From Bacteroides faecichinchillae JCM 17102 (GTDB lineage: Bacteria > Bacteroidota > Bacteroidia > Bacteroidales > Bacteroidaceae): DNA of 32,513 nt. Each line of letters starts with the position of its first letter. The stretch's first letter is position 1. The notes below the pieces were generated by a model. It was not told where the DNA came from. It ran no database searches and saw only the letters and a list, made by a program, of their open reading frames with translations. Where the stretch lies: the NCBI RefSeq assembly GCF_000614145.1, contig NZ_BAKK01000044.1, positions 1 through 32,513 of the forward strand, read 5' to 3'. Positions 25,674-32,204 of the stretch are shown here, in pieces. A program made the translations under genes and the position numbers.

Positions 25674-25727
25674 GCAAGTTGTTTTGGGTTGCCCGAAATA
25701 TTTCGGGCTGCCGAAAACACAACTTGC
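25674..25727. repeat. Intergenic hairpin, copy 5 (short form)
   Basis: GCAAGTTGTTTTGG pairs with CCGAAAACACAACTTGC, and inside it GCCCGAAATATTTCGGGC is an 18-bp perfect palindrome. It lies in the mobA leader, 78 bp before the start. A separate small stem GATTCAC/GTGAATC (25627-25650) is adjacent. It resembles the other nested hairpins in architecture but lacks their conserved core. Confidence 0.75.
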
Positions 25728-25837
25728 TATGTTCGCTTGAACATGAATTTTCCTTCGTAAAATTGGCTATCGCCGTTCCTCTCAGAGAGAAGCATCCGAA
25801 AACTCCGTTCGTTGTGTGTCCATAGACCTTTCGGGTG

Positions 25838-25868
25838 CAAAGTTAGACAGGTGTATTCTATTGGTAAA
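25838..25868 (-). promoter_or_regulatory. Promoter of the mobABC operon
   Basis: Minus strand reads TTTA-N19-TAACTTTG. The -7 box (25838-25845) is an exact TAnnTTTG match and the -33 differs at one base. The predicted start is near 25830, giving a leader of about 235 nt that contains hairpin copy 5. Confidence 0.65.
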
Positions 25869-25887
25869 TAGAGAGTTATATGCTATG

Positions 25888-25912
25888 TGATGACATATGA
25901 TGACATGTGTAG
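25888..25912. promoter_or_regulatory. Shared 25-bp motif, copy A
   Basis: Starts TGATGACA and ends TGTGTAG with a second ATGAC in the middle. A closely similar 25-bp sequence occurs at 31800-31824 before traE. It could be a binding site for a transfer regulator, or part of oriT. Confidence 0.45.
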
Positions 25913-25959
25913 TCAGAGGCTTGACGACATAGTGATTATTCCAATTTTTCGCTATTCCT

Positions 25960-26240
25960 TTGCGGTGTGAATGAGTGCTGAAGTGCCCTCGATAGTGCCA
26001 TAATGAGCGATAGAAAGAGTGCTTGAACGATGGAGTGAGAGCCTGCTTGAAAGAGCGAGTGCACGACTGCAAGATTGAGCGAATGATGGAGTGAAAGATG
26101 GACGGCACGACAGCAATCATGCACGACTGAGCGAATGACAGATTGAGAGACCGAGTGAGTGCAAGAGTGCGAGATGGATAGATTGACCGCCAGCACGAGT
26201 GAAGCCCTTCAAGCGTTCTGCCACTCAGTCAAGAGTGAAG
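25960..26240. repeat. GAGTG/GAGCGA-rich tract, candidate oriT/control region
   Basis: About 280 bp between the divergent mobA and traA genes is filled with short degenerate repeats (GAGTGA, GAGCGA, GAACGA, GATGG, and GCACGA at about 26060, 26105, 26121 and 26192) spaced roughly 10-20 bp apart. The minus strand is open for about 86 codons but encodes only a His/Ser/Leu-rich periodic peptide. In Bacteroidales ICEs oriT lies just upstream of the mob genes, so this stretch or the adjoining 25740-25960 is where it should be. The nic site itself was not identified. Confidence 0.5.
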
Positions 26241-26246
26241 ACATTT

Positions 26247-26264
26247 TTTTTGTATAACTAAAAA
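26247..26264 (+). promoter_or_regulatory. Conserved tra leader element, copy A
   Basis: TTTTTGTATAACTAAAAA ends 9 bp before the traA ATG. The identical 18-mer lies before traE at 31877-31894. It is probably part of the translation leader or a regulator site common to both tra transcripts. Confidence 0.6.
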
Positions 26265-26273
26265 TTTTGAGAC

Positions 26274-27032
26274 ATGAAGAAAAATCCAGTGTTCGTTGCT
26301 ATGTGCAACCAGAAAGGCGGAGTCGGCAAGTCGGCTATGACGATATTGCTCGCCGGGTATTACCACTACCTTAAAGGACTTAATGTGGCTGTTGTAGATT
26401 GCGATTATCCGCAGTACAGTTTAATCCGTTTGAAAGAACGAGATATGCGTACCGTGGAGAACAGCGAGTACTTTAAGCAGCAGATGATCAACCAATGGAA
26501 CCGTATCCAAAAGAAAGCCTATCCCATAGTGGGAGCTGAGGCAGAGAAAGCCCGTGATGCTGCGGACAAATTAGCCAAGGAGGGCGACTACGATTTGATT
26601 ATTGTAGATCTTCCGGGTACGGTGAACTCTCGCGGAGTATTCAACACCATTGTCAATATGGATTATGTCATTACTCCGATTGCTCCTGACCGTATCGTTA
26701 TGCAGAGCAGTCTTGCTTTCTCAACCACTGTCATTGACTACAGCAAGAAGCGAAAAGATGTTCCCGTCAAGGATTTCCTCTTCTTCTGGAACAAGAAGGA
26801 TGGTCGTGCTTCGACCGAGGTCTTTGACACCTACAATCTTATTATGAAGAAGATGGAATTGACTGTTTTGGATACGGTCGTTCCTCATACCAATCGCTAC
26901 GACAAGGAGCTGTCGCTACTGACGAAGAACTATTTCAGATGTACATTGATGCCTCCACCTGCAAAGGCTCTCAAAGGTAGCGGGCTGGCCGAGTTAGCCG
27001 AAGAACTGATTGTGAAACTTAATCTGAAGTAG
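26274..27032 (+). CDS. traA: ParA-family ATPase TraA
   Basis: Intact 252-residue MinD/ParA-type ATPase, first gene of the plus-strand transfer operon. The deviant Walker A is CNQKGGVGKSAMT (about 11-23) with both conserved lysines. The A' region is VVDCDYPQYSL and the Walker B-like segment is YDLIIVDLPGTVNS. In Bacteroidetes conjugative transposons TraA is always at the head of the tra cluster; it may position the element or the transfer machinery, but its exact task is not established. The ATG at 26274 follows an A-rich leader with the conserved 18-mer. The stop is 2 nt before the next start. Confidence 0.9.
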   Translation: MKKNPVFVAMCNQKGGVGKSAMTILLAGYYHYLKGLNVAVVDCDYPQYSLIRLKERDMRTVENSEYFKQQMINQWNRIQKKAYPIVGAEAEKARDAADKLAKEGDYDLIIVDLPGTVNSRGVFNTIVNMDYVITPIAPDRIVMQSSLAFSTTVIDYSKKRKDVPVKDFLFFWNKKDGRASTEVFDTYNLIMKKMELTVLDTVVPHTNRYDKELSLLTKNYFRCTLMPPPAKALKGSGLAELAEELIVKLNLK

Positions 27033-27034
27033 CT

Positions 27035-27481
27035 ATGGCAAAGAAGAAAATCGAAGTCGATGAGGATATGCTCAAGGAGATTATGGCCGGCGATATCCCC
27101 ATCTTCGGGAGAGAAAAGCAGAAAGAGAATGCACCACCTCCCGTAGAAACCAAGTCGGCCGAGGTCGTGGAAAATCCGCCAGAGGAGAAACCGCCAGTCG
27201 CAGTGCAGGAGAAAACAACCGTTAAGCCTAAAAAGCGTAAGGAGGATTCCTTTGATTACCGCAAGATGTTTCTGACTGAAGGAACCGTGCAACATAGGCA
27301 GCAGACCTATTTGAGTCAGGAAACACATAATGCTGTACGGAGATTTCTCTCGGTTGTGGCTCCGAACATCAATATATCAAGGTATATAGACAACATCGTT
27401 AATGCTCATTTGGAACAATACCGTGATGAGATGGATAACTTACTAACAAACGAAATTAATAACCTTTTAAACAACAAGTAA
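27035..27481 (+). CDS. DUF3408 family protein (TraB position)
   Basis: 148-residue protein with an acidic N-terminus (MAKKKIEVDEDMLKEIMAGD), a Pro/Glu/Lys-rich linker (about 35-75), and a C-terminal DUF3408-type domain: FLTEGTVQHRQQTYLSQETH and SRYIDNIVNAHLEQYRDEMD. The C-terminal part resembles a ribbon-helix-helix with IS.YIDNIV..HL, suggesting that it pairs with the upstream ParA-like TraA in a partition-like module. Spaced 2 nt on both sides from its neighbours. Confidence 0.82.
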   Translation: MAKKKIEVDEDMLKEIMAGDIPIFGREKQKENAPPPVETKSAEVVENPPEEKPPVAVQEKTTVKPKKRKEDSFDYRKMFLTEGTVQHRQQTYLSQETHNAVRRFLSVVAPNINISRYIDNIVNAHLEQYRDEMDNLLTNEINNLLNNK

Positions 27482-27483
27482 TT

Positions 27484-28031
27484 ATGACACATTTAATAGA
27501 AATTTTACTTATTACCGGATTGATTGCATCAGTAATTATGCTTATGGTCCTTATTATATTGAAGGCAGGCATAACTGTTACCAGCAGACCTCTAACAAAG
27601 GAGGAAATCGAGAAACTCGAAAATCGCAAGTGGCCTTGGCAACGCAAACCGAAGGTTGAAACTCCTTCAGTACCTACGGTATCAACGGAATCGGCAGAAG
27701 TAATCGTTAAACCTAAGGAGGTTGTTGAATCATATGCAGAGAAAGAGCAAACAGCCATAAAGACCTTGGTAGATACTATATCAAAGGATGCAGATATTGA
27801 CTCCAAATGCAGTTTCTATAGGAAGCGATTCTTGAAATGTAAGAGTACCCTTAATCGCTCACATGTGTACATCGATAGAGAGAATTTGGATTTAATTAGG
27901 AGTCTGTTGCCTATAATTGATCCCAAGGCTACTATATCGGGATTTGTCAGCAACATTGTTGCAGACATTTAGACAGATACAAGCCTGAGATTATCAAGAT
28001 GTATAATGACGAAAGAGCAAAAATCATGTAG
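27484..28031 (+). CDS. DUF3408 family protein with N-terminal membrane anchor (TraC position; one frameshift)
   Basis: 182 residues after repair. A hydrophobic span (about 5-27, LIEILLITGLIASVIMLMVL) is followed by a charged linker. A DUF3408-like domain then parallels the preceding gene: SFYRKRFLKCKSTLNRSHVY, LLPIIDPKATISGFVSNIVA. The observed frame stops at 27970 (VADI*). Restoring one C at 27966 gives VADHLDRYKPEIIKMYNDER and a stop at 28031, which aligns with the AHLEQYRDEM end of the upstream paralogue and leaves 2 nt to the next start. The membrane anchor is a difference from its paralogue. Confidence 0.76.
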
Positions 28032-28033
28032 TT

Positions 28034-28825
28034 ATGGAGGCAAAAATATATTTCGCAGTTAAGGTCTTGTCTGCCTTATTCATATTCTATCATCTTTGGG
28101 TATTCTTGTTCTGCCGCAAAATTTACGGTTTGTGGGACAAACTGCATAACTGGGCACGCATAGCTCGTGTCAGATTATGGAAATACCGAAAGAAACGAAT
28201 GGCTGATAAAGCCAAGCGTGAAAGACGCAAGAAAATATACGGTAAGGATTTGCCTACGGATAAGCCTAAGCCAATCCAAACAGAAACGCATAAGAAGGTA
28301 GAAGAGAGTCCTCCCGTTGATGATGATCCGAATGAAGTAATGGGTAAATCCAACATTATCTACTACGAGGATATTAATGCTGCTCGCACAATACCCACAC
28401 ATTCGTTGGAGTTGAAACAGGTAGAACTTCCTGTGGATAAGGATGTCAACCCCGATGATGTAGAGGATAACTTTGAGCCTCAAAAAGGTTTGACCGAAGA
28501 GGACATGCAAGAGTTGATGGAGCCTGAAGGTATTATGCCTGACCCTGATTTTGACACCTCTATGACCTATGAAGAGATGAACAATATGGTAGATGTGTTG
28601 AGCTCGGATACACACTCCGATGAGAATGGTCTTCGTGCTGCTCAAACGATATTTCATAAGTTGCCAGGAACTGAATTACTGCGACTCATTGAAAATGAGC
28701 TTGCCGACCAGCAAAAGATTGACAGATTGCTTTTCGATTATTTGGATGAGTTCGGCAGACCTCTGCCAGAGTCCAAAAGACGAGAGCGAAAAATCAAGGA
28801 TTTTAATATCAAAAAGTATGTATAA
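28034..28825 (+). CDS. traD: DUF4122 family conjugal transfer protein TraD
   Basis: 263-residue protein with one N-terminal membrane segment (about 6-26, YFAVKVLSALFIFYHLWVFL), a very basic stretch (about 45-75, RLWKYRKKRMADKAKRERRK) and a long acidic, probably disordered middle region (PPVDDDPNE ... QKGLTEEDMQELMEPE). A conserved C-terminus LRLIENELADQQKIDRLLFD ends at KIKDFNIKKYV. The order membrane-basic-acidic and the position fourth in the operon fit the TraD/DUF4122 family of Bacteroides elements. Function within the transfer apparatus is unknown. Confidence 0.78.
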   Translation: MEAKIYFAVKVLSALFIFYHLWVFLFCRKIYGLWDKLHNWARIARVRLWKYRKKRMADKAKRERRKKIYGKDLPTDKPKPIQTETHKKVEESPPVDDDPNEVMGKSNIIYYEDINAARTIPTHSLELKQVELPVDKDVNPDDVEDNFEPQKGLTEEDMQELMEPEGIMPDPDFDTSMTYEEMNNMVDVLSSDTHSDENGLRAAQTIFHKLPGTELLRLIENELADQQKIDRLLFDYLDEFGRPLPESKRRERKIKDFNIKKYV

Positions 28826-28843
28826 CCTAAAATTGACAATGCT

Positions 28844-29143
28844 ATGATGAATGTATTTGCAAATGTAAGTGAAATATTTAACCTACTTCCATTGACTTGG
28901 GGCGATACTCCACTTCCCAATAGGGGCGATATCGTTAATTTGGAGGGCTTTTTAACACCTGACGCCAGATTGCAATTGGCGAAACAAGATGCAAACTCAC
29001 TTTGGCCCAATCGAGGATATGAAAAAATGAGTGTTCTGGATGCTATCGGATATGAATCTTGGGTGGTTGTTCGGCGACATTACTTTAGAGATGTGTGCAC
29101 AGGTGAAGTTGATGTCTGGCTCTCCATAAGACAAGAAACATAA
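28844..29143 (+). CDS. Small protein of unknown function at the end of traABCD
   Basis: 99-residue protein: MMNVFANVSEIFNLLPLTWG, DTPLPNRGDIVNLEGFLTPD, then DAIGYESWVVVRRHYFRDVC. No family recognised; beta-rich, no membrane segment. It starts 18 bp after traD and ends about 65 bp before a clear terminator, so it closes this transcription unit. Possible start at the second ATG (28847). Confidence 0.65.
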   Translation: MMNVFANVSEIFNLLPLTWGDTPLPNRGDIVNLEGFLTPDARLQLAKQDANSLWPNRGYEKMSVLDAIGYESWVVVRRHYFRDVCTGEVDVWLSIRQET

Positions 29144-29209
29144 TTGATTCTTTCATGATTTATTGATAGTTGTTATTTTCTTTCATTTCAATTCGTCTTT
29201 TTCTTCATT

Positions 29210-29248
29210 GCTGGCACTCCGATGTGAATCGTGGTGCCAGCGTTTTTA
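29210..29248 (+). terminator. Intrinsic terminator after the traA-traD unit
   Basis: GCTGGCAC (29210-29217) pairs with GTGCCAGC (29234-29241) and is followed by GTTTTTAT. It lies about 67 bp past the last stop. traE, about 2.7 kb further on, must therefore have its own promoter or depend on readthrough. Confidence 0.82.
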
Positions 29249-29274
29249 TATGGCTTCCGCTATTCCAATTAACA

Positions 29275-29323
29275 AGTAAGGCAAGTATCGTAATGCCTCG
29301 TGCATTATGATTCTTGCCTTACT
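29275..29323. repeat. Near-perfect 49-bp hairpin
   Basis: AGTAAGGCAAG (29275-29285) and CTTGCCTTACT (29313-29323) pair perfectly, and TAATGC/GCATTA pair inside around CTCGT. There is no T-tract after it. It sits directly behind the terminator and may be a second structured 3' element or a regulator target. Confidence 0.75.
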
Positions 29324-29483
29324 ATGTTGAGCCCATTATGAGCCAATTGTGAACCCTTTACGAGATTAGTTAATCACAATGTAATCAACGTATTAAACAA
29401 AATTGCAGGTAAAAGTTCTCGGATTTTTGAAACCTTTATGAACTTTGTGAGCCAATCAAAAATGCACGCATAACATCAAGGAT

Positions 29484-29586
29484 AGTTTATCGCACATTAT
29501 CCAGTGTGCAATATATTATATATAAGCATATTGAATGCTGTTTTGCGGCTCGATTTTGGTCGGAATAAAAGCGTTTTTTTCCGACC
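29484..29586. repeat. Duplicated hairpin module, copy A
   Basis: Begins AGTTTATCGCACATT and, 74 bp later, carries GGTCGGAA...TTCCGACC (29558-29565 / 29579-29586) with a T-rich loop end. Copy B at 29803-29905 has the same two parts at exactly the same spacing. The surrounding region 29324-30062 contains no convincing gene. Confidence 0.6.
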
Positions 29587-29802
29587 TTGACATATCTGAA
29601 TACAATCCTATTTCCATATATAAGCACTTTTTCAGATTTCTACTTCCATAAATCTAACAAAATAACGAACTGAACTTCCATATTATGAAGGTTAAGAGGA
29701 ATGAAAATGGAATTTTCCAAACAAATAATTTGCCGAAAAATGAAAAAATCCAAAGAAATAATTACTTTCACTCTCTATCCATTCACGCTAAAACCATAGC
29801 AT

Positions 29803-29905
29803 AGTTTTCCGCACATTCGATAAGTATTAAGATTTTGTAAGGTAGAAAATTATATACTGTTTGAAGCCTCCTTTTTAGTCGGAATTATTGCAGATTTTTC
29901 CGACT
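29803..29905. repeat. Duplicated hairpin module, copy B
   Basis: AGTTTTCCGCACATT at 29803-29817 and AGTCGGAA...TTCCGACT at 29877-29884/29898-29905, again 74 bp apart. The stem bases differ from copy A at the outermost pair (A-T instead of G-C), a compensated change that suggests the stem itself is selected. Between the parts both copies are AT-rich with TATATA runs. Confidence 0.6.
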
Positions 29906-30062
29906 TCAAAAACTCGTGTTTATACAGATAAACTGACGAAAACTTATGATTCTTACAAATTTCTCGCCCGTTTGTGATTTTGTAAAGTATTGAAATTTAT
30001 CCTAGTACATCTTTTTACCCTGTTTTTTTGAACGCTTCTTATTGCTATTCAACTAACTTAAT

Positions 30063-31408
30063 TTACAAGAACATGGTCATATAAACAGGTATGTAATCTA
30101 CGCCATTTTCTCGTTTGTAATCCTTTGTGTAAATCACATATTTATTCATTATTCGATCTGAGAACTTAGTACAAAACTCATCCAATGATTTGTGGGACTT
30201 ATATCCAGATGATTTAACTTCAACAGGAGAAATTTTATGCTTCTCGGTGATGATAAAATCAATCTCATAGTACTTCTTGCCATCTGCATAAGGTATAGTA
30301 TGATAGAATAAATTCTTCCAGTTGCTCTTAACATTTGGGCAATCATATTCTCATATACATATCCAAGATTAGTACTTAGTTTATCGCTGAGTAATTTCTC
30401 GTATATAATATTTTCCGTTATATCACTATCCTTGAATGCTAGTGTAACGAATAGACCAGTATCAGAAGTATACATCTTAAAATACTCAGGATTCTTGGTA
30501 AGAGCCAAACCTACATTTGGATCATCCGAATGAAATGCGATATTGGTTGTCATTGAATCCTCCATATCTTTTACGATATTGATAACTCTATCCACTTTCT
30601 CTTCTGGTATGGCATTTCCAACTTGATAGCGAGATGTATTCCTGCTTAATTGAGCTGGTATAGCATCATACATAGCCTTTGCTCGTCCTGAATCATCAAT
30701 CTTGCCGAAATCCTCCTCATACAAAGCAATAATGTCTCGTTTAGCTAAATCCACCGCAGTAAAATTGTTGGTTTTAATGTATGCAGCAACAGCTTGAGGC
30801 ATACCTCCAACAAGCATATATAAGCGGAAATCACGCATAAGTTTCCTATGAGTAGCATCACCAAGAGATATCTTTTTCTCAAATGCACTACGCAACAGCG
30901 GTATGGTCGCCGTATCACCTAATGCCCATCTGAACTCCTCATAGTCCATTGGAAACATATCAACCTTTGTCTCTTCGCTTGGAATGATGATGTTTTTACT
31001 TTTAGATCTTACAGAAATTAAAGAGCCTGTTTCTATATAATCATACCTATGGTCCTTTACAAGGTGCTTGATTGCTTGTCTTGCTAATGGTTGCAACTGT
31101 ACCTCATCAAATATAATAACGGACTCTCTTTCATGTAATTCTACTTGAAAGATAAATTGCAACCTGATAAAAAGGTAATTCAGGTCGGATATATCATTGA
31201 ATAAATCACTTACCTCTTTAGATACTTTAGAAAAATCAATTAATATGTATGACTTATACTCATTTCGTGCAAACTCCTCAGCAATAGTTGATTTGCCAAC
31301 GCGACGAGCTCCCTGAATAAGTAATGCAGTATCCCCATTACGCTCTTGTTTCCACTTGAGCATAGTGTCATACATCTTTCTCTTAAAACGAATTATATCC
31401 TCTGCCAT
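30063..31408 (-). CDS. AAA+ ATPase with DUF4143-type C-terminus (one frameshift)
   Basis: About 448 residues after repair. Walker A is LLIQGARRVGKSTIAEEF (GARRVGKST 33-41), Walker B ESVIIFDEVQLQPLARQAIK (DE 101-102), sensor-like YIETGSLISVRSKSKN, then a C-terminal DUF4143-type region including LYMLVGGMPQAVAAYI. The end is shifted; restoring one base in the TT run at 30313-30314 gives DGKKYYEIDFIITEKHKISP and VEVKSSGYKSHKSLDEF, a PD-(D/E)XK-like E-ID-EVK pattern, and a stop at 30063. The start at 31408 is fixed by a perfect promoter whose predicted start site is only about 11 nt upstream. Such proteins are widespread in Bacteroidetes and mobile elements with no established role. It is read against the tra operon it interrupts. 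Confidence 0.85.
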
Positions 31409-31425
31409 AGTCTTTGATTTTGATG

Positions 31426-31457
31426 CAAAGATAAGGCTTTTCATATTTTCCACCAAA
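31426..31457 (-). promoter_or_regulatory. Perfect Bacteroidetes promoter of the AAA+/DUF4143 gene
   Basis: Minus strand reads TTTG-N20-TATCTTTG (-33 at 31454-31457, -7 at 31426-31433), matching TTTG-N19-21-TAnnTTTG exactly. The -33 TTTG is itself part of the first unit of the 33-bp repeat array. Confidence 0.8.
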
Positions 31458-31614
31458 TGTTTTAAGCCCGAAATGCCGTTTTCCACCAAATTTATAATGC
31501 CATATTTGCCGTTTTCCACCGAATTTACATATAATAAAATGCCGTTTTCCACCATTTTTAGCAGTATTAGGTGCGTTTTCCTATAAAATTAAGCCTCAAA
31601 AAACTGCGTTTTCC
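31446..31614 (-). repeat. Six-unit 33-bp direct repeat array upstream of the AAA+ gene
   Basis: The minus-strand core GGTGGAAAACGGCA recurs with TTTTCC blocks starting at 31446, 31479, 31512, 31545, 31576 and 31609, giving spacings of 33, 33, 33, 31 and 33 bp. The four promoter-proximal units share the TGGTGGAAAA-type core; the distal two keep only GGAAAACGCA. The array lies immediately upstream of, and partly overlaps, the promoter, and 33 bp is about three helical turns. Likely an iterated protein-binding site. Confidence 0.8.
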
Positions 31615-31651
31615 GATTGGAGGTATCAATAATTGTCGGAACCATTTTTAA

Positions 31652-31730
31652 TTTTTGCGGTATTTTATCCTTTGAATTTGTGATGTATTACACTTTGTTT
31701 TTGTGGCAACTTGTCCTTTGTTTTTGCGGT
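31652..31730 (+). repeat. 23-bp direct repeats with half copy
   Basis: TTTTTGCGGTA..TTATCCTTTG (31652-31674) and TTTTTGTGGCA..TTGTCCTTTG (31698-31720) are 23-bp repeats 46 bp apart. A third copy begins directly after the second (TTTTTGCGGTA at 31721). They lie between the 33-bp array and the traE leader. Confidence 0.6.
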
Positions 31731-31799
31731 AAAAGCAGCAACAGTTTGTACCATACAAACACTCTTTTTCCCCCTTCAAAACGCCCCAACTATGACATC

Positions 31800-31824
31800 T
31801 GATGACACGTTATGACGTGTATAG
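31800..31824. promoter_or_regulatory. Shared 25-bp motif, copy B
   Basis: TGATGACA...ATGACGTGTATAG, matching copy A (25888-25912) at most positions. It contains the inverted repeat ACACG-TTATGA-CGTGT and lies about 80 bp before the traE leader. Confidence 0.45.
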
Positions 31825-31829
31825 ACCGA

Positions 31830-31863
31830 TTTGAAAATCAATGAATTAAGTGCTATATATTCG
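31830..31863 (+). promoter_or_regulatory. Possible traE promoter
   Basis: TTTG at 31830-31833 and TATATTCG at 31856-31863 resemble the -33 and -7 boxes but with one mismatch in the -7 box and a 22-bp spacer. It is weakly supported, but traE needs a promoter after the upstream terminator and the opposing AAA+ gene. Confidence 0.35.
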
Positions 31864-31876
31864 CAGTCGAAATCAC

Positions 31877-31894
31877 TTTTTGTATAACTAAAAA
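31877..31894 (+). promoter_or_regulatory. Conserved tra leader element, copy B
   Basis: TTTTTGTATAACTAAAAA, identical to the 18-mer before traA, ends 12 bp before the traE ATG. Confidence 0.6.
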
Positions 31895-31906
31895 ACATTT
31901 CGACGT

Positions 31907-32203
31907 ATGAAGAAAAAAGTATTATTCGCAGCAGCATTTATGCTCGCAACAGTAGGTGCTTACGCACAGGGTAACGGTATCGCAGGTATCACCGAGGCTA
32001 CCAACATGGTAACATCGTATTTCGATCCTGGTACCAAGTTGATTTACGCAGTGGGAGCCGTAGTCGGTCTTATCGGTGGCGTGAAGGTCTATTCGAAGTT
32101 CTCTTCGGGCGACCCTGACACCTCGAAGACCGCAGCCTCTTGGTTCGGTGCCTGTATTTTCTTGATTGTAGCCGCCACCATCTTACGTTCATTCTTCCTC
32201 TAA
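31907..32203 (+). CDS. traE: Conjugal transfer protein TraE (DUF4134)
   Basis: Intact 98-residue DUF4134 protein. A cleavable signal sequence (MKKKVLFAAAFMLATVGAYA, likely cut after AYA-Q) is followed by GNGIAGITEATNMVTSYFDP. Two membrane helices (about 45-61, KLIYAVGAVVGLIGGVKVYS; about 78-96, WFGACIFLIVAATILRSFFL) flank a short loop with SSGDPDTSKTAASW. The architecture resembles VirB2-type pilin-like subunits, the accepted comparison for this family. It opens the second tra gene group and its stop is 1 nt before traF. Confidence 0.93.
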   Translation: MKKKVLFAAAFMLATVGAYAQGNGIAGITEATNMVTSYFDPGTKLIYAVGAVVGLIGGVKVYSKFSSGDPDTSKTAASWFGACIFLIVAATILRSFFL

Positions 32204-32204
32204 T

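Noticed and set aside
25782..26196. Minus-strand coding frames in the GAGTG-rich tract
   Set aside because: They encode His/Ser/Leu-periodic peptides in overlapping frames, a by-product of the short DNA repeats.
31409..31555. N-terminal extension of the AAA+ protein with VENG... 11-residue repeats
   Set aside because: The frame is open through the 33-bp repeats only because 33 is a multiple of three. A perfect promoter at 31426-31457 places the transcript start downstream of this extension, and the repeat spacing breaks frame at 31 bp.
31446..31614. CRISPR array
   Set aside because: Units are 33 bp in total with a core of only about 15 bp and AT-rich variable parts of about 18 bp. There are no cas genes and the units are degenerate.
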